11,874 nt of DNA from Granulicella sp. UBA5172 (GTDB lineage Bacteria > Acidobacteriota > Terriglobia > Terriglobales > Acidobacteriaceae): NCBI GenBank assembly GCA_002413385.1, contig DHWW01000309.1, positions 1 through 11,874 on the forward strand. Reading direction: 5' to 3'. Of this stretch, positions 7,726 through 11,874 are shown in pieces. The position numbers and the translations under genes were made by a program. A model generated the notes under the pieces. The model saw nothing but the letters and a program-made list of their open reading frames with translations, made no database searches and had not been told where the DNA came from. Within the stretch, counting starts at the first letter, position 1. The number at the start of each line of letters is the position of its first letter.

Positions 7726-8949
7726 ATGGCAAAGCAGTACACAACCCGTGAATTCTTTCGGCAGATGCCGAATGAGCTGCTGTCCCGTTACTTCGTTGGG
7801 CGCGATGCTCTGGCGGAGATGGATTTTTCTACGCTGCGCGATGCCCAGCCGGATGAGCTGTTCGCGGCGTGGCTGGGCCTGCCCGATGACCAGCGGAAGT
7901 TCATGGATGCCGAGTTCCGCGAGATCTTTGCGCTGAGCTGTGAAAAAGGCTGGTGTGCGATCCGGGATGAGGCGAGCTTTCACCTGGGAGGCGAGCCGGA
8001 GCGGTTTGCCGAGTTCATGGAGAAATTTTCCGCGCTGCCGAGCCATAATGAGCGAGCGATGGTTGCGTTCCTAGACCACAGCGAATGTTGGCAGGGCGCG
8101 ACGATGTTCTATCACGCGGATAGTTTGACATACTGGCGCAAGCGTAAGGGCCTTCCGGGCGTGTCCGCAGCCGTGCATGAGGATGGTCGCCAGGATCTGG
8201 CGAATCGGATTCGTGACTACTTCCACCATACCGAAGGGCGCGGAAAGAACTGCGTGGTGGAGGCCTACCGGCGCGGAGATCTGGACTACTTCTTCGCCTA
8301 TCCTGAGGACTACTCGCAGCAGAGCGTCGAATGGGTGAATGGTGATTTTGCTCGTCGTCCGCACAACCCTGCGTTCGAAGTGGTCTACGTCTACAACAAG
8401 AACGAAGGAACCCTGGACCTGAACTTTCGCGGATCTTACAAGGCGATTGAGCCTTTGCAGGGGATGTTTGCCGAGGCGATTTTGAAGCTGGACGAGCTGC
8501 CGCCCGATCCTGAGGATGAGCGGGTCTACGACCTGAACCTGCTTCGCCAGCGTGGCTTCCAGTTTGTGTACGAGCCCGGTAACGGGATTGAGCGGGTCGT
8601 GGTGCGAAAGATGCGTCTGTCTTCGCGGATCAAGCAGGGGGACCGTTTCACGGTGGAGGCGGATGCGTCAAAGAACGCGCACGCTGTGTATGACCTGCTG
8701 GATGAGATGGGGAAGGCGCTTCCGCTGGGGTACTTCAACGTGACGCAGGTGGAGATCTCGGCCACGATGAAGCAGGCTACGAACAAGCCGCAAAAGCAGG
8801 TGACGTTCCGCATTACGTATCCAAATTCCTGTTCGCTGAAGTATGACGACCTCGATCTCCGGCTTCGAGAGATGCTCACCCTGTCCGGCATCGAGCCGAG
8901 GGCACCAGAGAAGGCGACGGGCGATGTTTTGGAGATTGCCGAAGCATGA
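7726..8949 (+). CDS. Unrecognised 407-residue protein (gene A)
   Basis: A soluble 407-residue protein with no signal peptide or membrane segment and no domain I can name. The N-terminal third is helical and acidic (TTREFFRQMPNELLSRYF, then a CEKGWC pair near residues 80-85). The middle is rich in aromatics and histidine, with YHADSLTYWRKRK, DYFHHTEGRGKN and DYFFAYPEDYSQ. The C-terminal third has alternating strands and helices and includes FRITYPNSCSLKYDD. The His/Glu/Asp-rich middle could hold an active site, but no known catalytic signature is evident. The ATG at 7726 has AGAGG seven bases upstream. The gene is divergent from hsdR and its stop overlaps the gene B start by 4 bp. Codon use and an unbroken frame leave no doubt that it is coding. 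Confidence 0.9.
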   Translation: MAKQYTTREFFRQMPNELLSRYFVGRDALAEMDFSTLRDAQPDELFAAWLGLPDDQRKFMDAEFREIFALSCEKGWCAIRDEASFHLGGEPERFAEFMEKFSALPSHNERAMVAFLDHSECWQGATMFYHADSLTYWRKRKGLPGVSAAVHEDGRQDLANRIRDYFHHTEGRGKNCVVEAYRRGDLDYFFAYPEDYSQQSVEWVNGDFARRPHNPAFEVVYVYNKNEGTLDLNFRGSYKAIEPLQGMFAEAILKLDELPPDPEDERVYDLNLLRQRGFQFVYEPGNGIERVVVRKMRLSSRIKQGDRFTVEADASKNAHAVYDLLDEMGKALPLGYFNVTQVEISATMKQATNKPQKQVTFRITYPNSCSLKYDDLDLRLREMLTLSGIEPRAPEKATGDVLEIAEA

Positions 8950-9725
8950 CTCCGGACCAAGCCTTCGCTGAACTGCTGGGGCGAATCGGCGCGTGTAGGG
9001 GCGCGGTCGTGCTGGTGGGCGAAGTGGAGCTTGGCCGATGGCCTGAGGCTGCCGTGCTGTCCATGAAATCGGCTGGCTTGCTCACTCCGGCTAGTCCCGC
9101 GTCTAGCGTGGTGTGTCCGGGCTGCGAGCAGGAATGTTCTATGCCGGTCAATAGCCGATCCACGGGGGCAGGAGCATCCAGCTTCTTTGTCGTCTGTGAT
9201 AAACGCGACGACATCAGCAGGGTTCCCATCCCTGTTGTGAAGCTCCGCCAGTGGGGGGCGTCTTTGTCAGGACTCGCGGAGGTGATTGCCCGCCTTCTAG
9301 GACTCACGGGCGCGGTATCGGTGAATGGTCCTCGCTGCGAAGTCGGGATACTGCGCGGGCGAAAGCATTCGAGTCATGTCACCCTGATAGCGGACGGCAC
9401 CTTGAGCCTGCGCGTCGCGGGTCATGTCGTTGACCTGGGAAGCGTCCTGTCCAGTCAAAACGGAGCCATGAGGATCGACCGGCAGGCTCTCGCACAGTGC
9501 GCGGATAAGCCGGTTGCAGGTGGGGGAGATGTGGAGGCAGCCGATGAACGGAGAAAGAGACTTGCCGGGGAAGTGAAGGCTGAAAAGTCCAAAGGGACCA
9601 AAGCGTTCCTGAAGGTAGTCGCCGCAAGGGAAGGCATATCGATCCAGCGGTTGAAGCAACTTCTGGAGGTTGCCCCCGACCCTAACCAAAAGCCTGGCAT
9701 GAGCGCTACGCGACGCTCTAGCTAG
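8946..9725 (+). CDS. Unrecognised 259-residue protein with putative zinc ribbon (gene B)
   Basis: A 259-residue protein translationally coupled to gene A (ATGA overlap; GGAG 11 bases upstream). Residues 55-95 look like a small metal-binding knuckle: C57-x2-C60-x3-C64, then C84 in FVVCDKRDDI. A central mixed strand-and-helix region (about 95-170) includes the pattern VKLRQWGASLSGLAEVIARLL, resembling a compact DNA- or protein-binding fold. The C-terminus from about 198 is strongly basic (ERRKRLAGEVKAEKSKGTK) and ends in a likely helix-turn-helix (KVVAAREGISIQRLKQLL). DNA binding is therefore plausible but inferred. I cannot name a family. It probably acts with gene A. The next gene starts after a 112-bp gap, so it may be the last gene of a two-gene operon. 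Confidence 0.88.
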   Translation: MTPDQAFAELLGRIGACRGAVVLVGEVELGRWPEAAVLSMKSAGLLTPASPASSVVCPGCEQECSMPVNSRSTGAGASSFFVVCDKRDDISRVPIPVVKLRQWGASLSGLAEVIARLLGLTGAVSVNGPRCEVGILRGRKHSSHVTLIADGTLSLRVAGHVVDLGSVLSSQNGAMRIDRQALAQCADKPVAGGGDVEAADERRKRLAGEVKAEKSKGTKAFLKVVAAREGISIQRLKQLLEVAPDPNQKPGMSATRRSS

Positions 9726-9760
9726 AAGAACGCGAATCCTCAATCAAGACAGTGCTTTAA

Positions 9761-9794
9761 GCGAGCCAGCTTGCGGGTGGGTGCCCTAGCTCGC
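9761..9794. promoter_or_regulatory. Inverted repeat upstream of the alpA-like gene
   Basis: GCGAGCCAG (9761-9769) and CTAGCTCGC (9786-9794) are inverted copies matching at 8 of 9 positions, separated by 16 bases. They lie in the 112-bp gap ahead of the AlpA-like gene. The arrangement suits an operator for a dimeric regulator, perhaps the AlpA-like protein itself. It could also form a stem after gene B, but there is no T-run to support termination. Confidence 0.3.
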
Positions 9795-9837
9795 CCGTAA
9801 TGGGGTTGTGTTCAAAATCGCCCCAAGAGGTTCAAGC

Positions 9838-10080
9838 ATGACCCATACCATCATTCGTCTTCCTGCTGTGCTCGCTGGCACCGGCCTGTCCCGAAGCACC
9901 ATCTACCTACGAATTGCTCAGGGGGTCTTTACGCATCCTGTCAGCCTAGGTGCGCGCGCTGTTGGCTGGCCAGTGAACGAGGTCACGGCAATCAACGCGG
10001 CGCGGATAGCGGGCAAGTCCGAAGCTCAGATGCGTGGGCTGGTGCAGGAGCTTGAATCGGCCCGCAAGGTTGCGGTGTAG
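9838..10080 (+). CDS. AlpA-family DNA-binding regulator
   Basis: An 80-residue protein of the AlpA type, small MerR-like winged helix-turn-helix regulators of P4-like elements. Several act as excisionase-like activators of a neighbouring integrase. Visible features are the start TIIRLPAVLAGTGLSRSTIY (the helix-turn-helix), a wing with PVSLGARAVGWPVNEV, and a helical C-terminus. I chose the ATG at 9838, which has AAGAGG seven bases upstream; an upstream ATG at 9808 would add ten residues unlike the family. It opens a closely packed trio, followed after 12 bases by the HTH/zinc-ribbon gene. It may regulate that trio or promote excision; neither is shown here. Confidence 0.82.
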   Translation: MTHTIIRLPAVLAGTGLSRSTIYLRIAQGVFTHPVSLGARAVGWPVNEVTAINAARIAGKSEAQMRGLVQELESARKVAV

Positions 10081-10092
10081 GGGCGGGCTGTC

Positions 10093-10572
10093 ATGCGCAA
10101 GCGCCGTCCAAACCACCGACTTGTGAAGATTCACCGAAACTACACGGTCGAAGAGGCCGCGATGCTCTTCGGGAATCACAAGAACACCGTCCGAGCCTGG
10201 ATCAAAGCTGGACTGCCCACCTGCGACGCTCGGCGTCCGACCTTGATTCTGGGACGGGAACTGGCTCTGTTCCTCCAGTCCCGCCGAGCAAAGAACAAGC
10301 GGCCATGTATGCCGGGGGAAGTCTACTGTATGCGCTGCCGAGCGCCCAGGACTCCCGCCGGGGGTATGGCGGAGTATCTGCCGAAGACGGAGCGCCTGGG
10401 GACCCTTGTGGGCATCTGTCCGGAGTGTGAGGCCATGATGTACAGGCGGGTGAGCCTCGCCAAGTTGCCGTTAGTTCGCGGGAATTTGGAGATCACGATT
10501 GCGCAGGCGGAGCGACGTGTAAGCGAGAGTCGCAATCCCACCGTAAACAGTGACAAGGAACAGGAGTCCTAA
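10093..10572 (+). CDS. Helix-turn-helix protein with C-terminal zinc ribbon
   Basis: A 159-residue protein with two recognisable parts. Residues about 17-45 (YTVEEAAMLFGNHKNTVRAW, then IKAGLP) form a MerR/excisionase-like helix-turn-helix. Residues 79-112 carry two CxxC pairs (C79, C82 and C109, C112) spaced as in a zinc ribbon. Both parts suggest DNA binding. The start at 10093 is 12 bases after the AlpA-like gene, and the recombinase begins 3 bases after this stop, so the three are probably one operon. From its position it may be a recombination directionality or accessory factor for the downstream recombinase; this is inference. The frame is intact. Confidence 0.85.
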   Translation: MRKRRPNHRLVKIHRNYTVEEAAMLFGNHKNTVRAWIKAGLPTCDARRPTLILGRELALFLQSRRAKNKRPCMPGEVYCMRCRAPRTPAGGMAEYLPKTERLGTLVGICPECEAMMYRRVSLAKLPLVRGNLEITIAQAERRVSESRNPTVNSDKEQES

Positions 10573-10575
10573 GGT

Positions 10576-11697
10576 ATGACAAAACACAATGCCCAGAATG
10601 AGCGGATCAAGCGGAAGTACCTCGCATATCTGAAAGAGGCAAAGCGGTACAGCGAACCAAGCGTTGACGCTGCCGCGAAGGCGCTCAGTCGCTTTGAAGC
10701 GTACAACCGATACAAAGACTTCAAGGCTTACCACTTCGAGCAAGCAGTTGCATTCAAACGGCATCTGGCAGAGCAGAAGGCAAAGAGATCCGGGGAGAAA
10801 CTGAGTAAGGCAACTCTGCACGCGACGCTGACACAGCTACAGAAGTTCTTCTTCTGGCTGGCCGGGCAGCCAGGGTACAAGAATCTGAACTATTCGGATG
10901 CGGACTAGTTCAATCTTTCGGAGAAAGACACCCGGATTGCGACGGCTCACCGTGAGCAGCGATCTCCCACGCTTGAACAGGTCAAGCATGTCATCCAGTC
11001 CATGCCCGCCAGCAGCGAGATCGAGCGACGCAACCGAGCGCTGATCGCGTTCACGCTTCTGACCGGAGCGCGGGATTCTGCCATCGCCTCGATGAAGCTC
11101 AAGCACGTAGACCTTGCCGGGAGATCCGTCTTTCAGGATGCGCGGGAGGTAAAAACCAAGTTTTCCAAGACGTTCACCACCTATTTCTTCCCGGTTGGGG
11201 AGGAGATCGCAGCGATTGTCGTGGACTGGGTGAGCTTCCTGCGACAGCAGAAGCTGTGGAGCGGGGAAGATCCGCTGTTTCCAGCCACGGCTATTGCCTC
11301 AGATGAAAACCAGCTATTTGAAGCGGTTGGCTTGGACCGAAGGCACTGGAGCACCGCGACGCCGATCCGCACCATCTTCCGTGAGGCCTTCCAGCGCTCG
11401 GGACTGCCGTATTTCAACCCGCACAGCTTCCGGAGGACCTTGGTTCTGCTGGCCGAGCAGAATTGCAGGACTCCGGAAGAATTCAAAGCGTGGAGCCAAA
11501 ACTTGGGGCATGAGCAGGTATTGACCACGTTCACAAGTTACGGCGCGGTTCGCGTGGACCGGCAGGGGGAAATCATCCGTAGACTAGGCGAGCCGGAGGA
11601 GCAGTCCAAAGCTATAGACCCTGCGCGGGTTCTTCAGCAGGTGGCTCGAATGTTGGAGCGCAACGGAATGGATGCGTCTGTGCCGCCGCTGCTCTAA
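10576..11697 (+). pseudogene. Second tyrosine recombinase, interrupted by one in-frame amber codon
   Basis: The reading frame encodes a phage-integrase-family recombinase of about 373 residues, broken only by TAG at 10906-10908 (codon 111). Frame and sense continue without shift: the 110-residue N-terminal part is a core-binding (SAM-like) domain, and the next codons read FNLSEKDTRIATAHREQR, typical linker sequence. The catalytic domain is complete, with R166 in TGARDSA, K193/K195, H283 and R286 (HSFR), H312 (LGHE) and Y322 (FTSYG). The start has AGGAG nine bases upstream. TAG could derive from a Tyr codon (TAC/TAT) by one substitution. The result could be a dead gene, a readthrough product, or two separate polypeptides if translation restarts at the ATG at 11002. 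It is unrelated in sequence to the left-end integrase. Confidence 0.88.
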
Positions 11698-11764
11698 TTT
11701 CGGCATGAACTTCTCGGTGTCGATATTTATTTTTGTGGTCGGGGTGCGGGCAAGTCCACATTTT

Positions 11765-11804
11765 AGGGGGCGACGCAGATAGTTGGGGGCAACTTTGGGG
11801 GCAT
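11765..11804 (+). repeat. Right arm-type integrase binding repeats
   Basis: TGGGGGCAA (11784-11792) and TGGGGGCAT (11796-11804) repeat the pair at 127-147 with the same 12-bp spacing and the same orientation; only the three bases between them differ. A weaker copy, AGGGGGCGA, lies at 11765-11773. The cluster sits in the 177-bp non-coding right end, about 65-100 bp from the terminal att repeat. It is best explained as the second arm region bound by the P4-type integrase. Confidence 0.6.
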
Positions 11805-11867
11805 CTCGCTGAGGCTTGCCAACAAAGTTCCTTACTAATCAATTACTTATGAGGCGTGTTCGGTTGT

Positions 11868-11874
11868 GCTCAGC
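11868..11874 (+). other. Right attachment-site copy (truncated by window end)
   Basis: The last seven bases, GCTCAGC, are identical to the first seven of the window and in the same orientation. Tyrosine-recombinase crossover regions are typically 6-8 bp, and the duplicated part may run on into a CTCCACCA-like stretch beyond the window. The rest of 11698-11874 holds no gene. It contains the arm-type repeats and an A/T-rich segment just before this copy. Confidence 0.5.

Larger units (their letters stand above)
1..11874. mobile_element. Putative integrative element (genomic island), end to end
   Basis: Several signs say the whole window is one integrated element. It starts with a tRNA/tmRNA-like 3' end and a P4-type integrase reading inward, the usual arrangement at an occupied tRNA or ssrA site. 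The first and last seven bases are identical (GCTCAGC). Near-identical pairs of short repeats (TGGGGGCAA then TGGGGGCAT, starts 12 bp apart) lie just inside both ends. The cargo is accessory: a Type I restriction-modification operon, two unrecognised coupled genes, an AlpA-like regulator and a second recombinase. No conjugation or replication genes are seen, so movement would need the integrase plus outside help. The exact ends are inferred, because the window stops inside the presumed right repeat. Confidence 0.7.

Noticed and set aside
7477..8046. 190-residue N-terminal extension of HsdR
   Set aside because: It runs antisense through gene A, has no similarity to HsdR proteins, and recognisable HsdR sequence begins at the ATG at 7476.
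11002..11697. An independent 231-residue recombinase gene
   Set aside because: It lies in exactly the same frame as the upstream N-terminal part with continuous family-like sequence across the amber codon, so one interrupted gene is the better call. Restart at 11002 remains possible.
13..11850. Near-match CAATTACATAT (13-23) and CAATTACTTAT (11840-11850) as an alternative att pair
   Set aside because: The order relative to the GCTCAGC copies differs at the two ends, and one mismatch in 11 A/T-rich bases can arise by chance.

Overview
The window looks like one complete integrative element (genomic island) of about 11.9 kb in a moderately GC-rich, Gram-negative-type bacterium. I cannot place the host more closely; codon usage and protein style would suit a proteobacterium or an acidobacterium. 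The first 14 bases read like the 3' end of a tmRNA or tRNA-Ala gene (CAGCTCC-A-CCA). The last seven bases repeat the first seven (GCTCAGC), so the window appears to run from one attachment-site copy to the start of the other. A further clue is a pair of short direct repeats of the type TGGGGGCAA / TGGGGGCAT. It occurs with the same 12-bp spacing just inside both ends, as expected for arm-type binding sites of the element's integrase.

Layout, left to right. (1) The att/tRNA-like end, an intrinsic terminator, a cluster of arm-type repeats, and a P4-type tyrosine integrase pointing inward (180-1391, +). (2) A complete Type I restriction-modification operon on the minus strand, reading from right to left: a possible 53-codon leader ORF, hsdR, hsdS, an unrecognised 72-residue ORF, then hsdM. 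All junctions overlap or are separated by a few bases. HsdR resembles the Type IC (EcoR124I-like) branch. (3) A divergent region of about 90 bp, then a plus-strand series: an unrecognised 407-residue protein (gene A) overlapping by 4 bp an unrecognised 259-residue protein with a putative zinc ribbon (gene B). After a 112-bp gap with an inverted repeat come an AlpA-like DNA-binding protein, a helix-turn-helix plus zinc-ribbon protein, and a second, unrelated tyrosine recombinase. (4) The second recombinase is split by one in-frame amber codon at 10906-10908; all its catalytic residues lie downstream and are intact. (5) About 180 bp of non-coding right end with the matching arm-type repeats, then the partial att copy.

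How it fits together: the P4-type integrase with its arm and core sites explains insertion at the tRNA/tmRNA end. The hsd operon is a recognisable defence cargo. Genes A and B are translationally coupled, occur inside a defence-carrying element and match no function I know, so they are the best candidates for an undescribed system. The AlpA / HTH-zinc-ribbon / recombinase trio looks like a second mobility or DNA-processing module carried by the element. No tRNA, rRNA, CRISPR array or IS element was seen inside the window.
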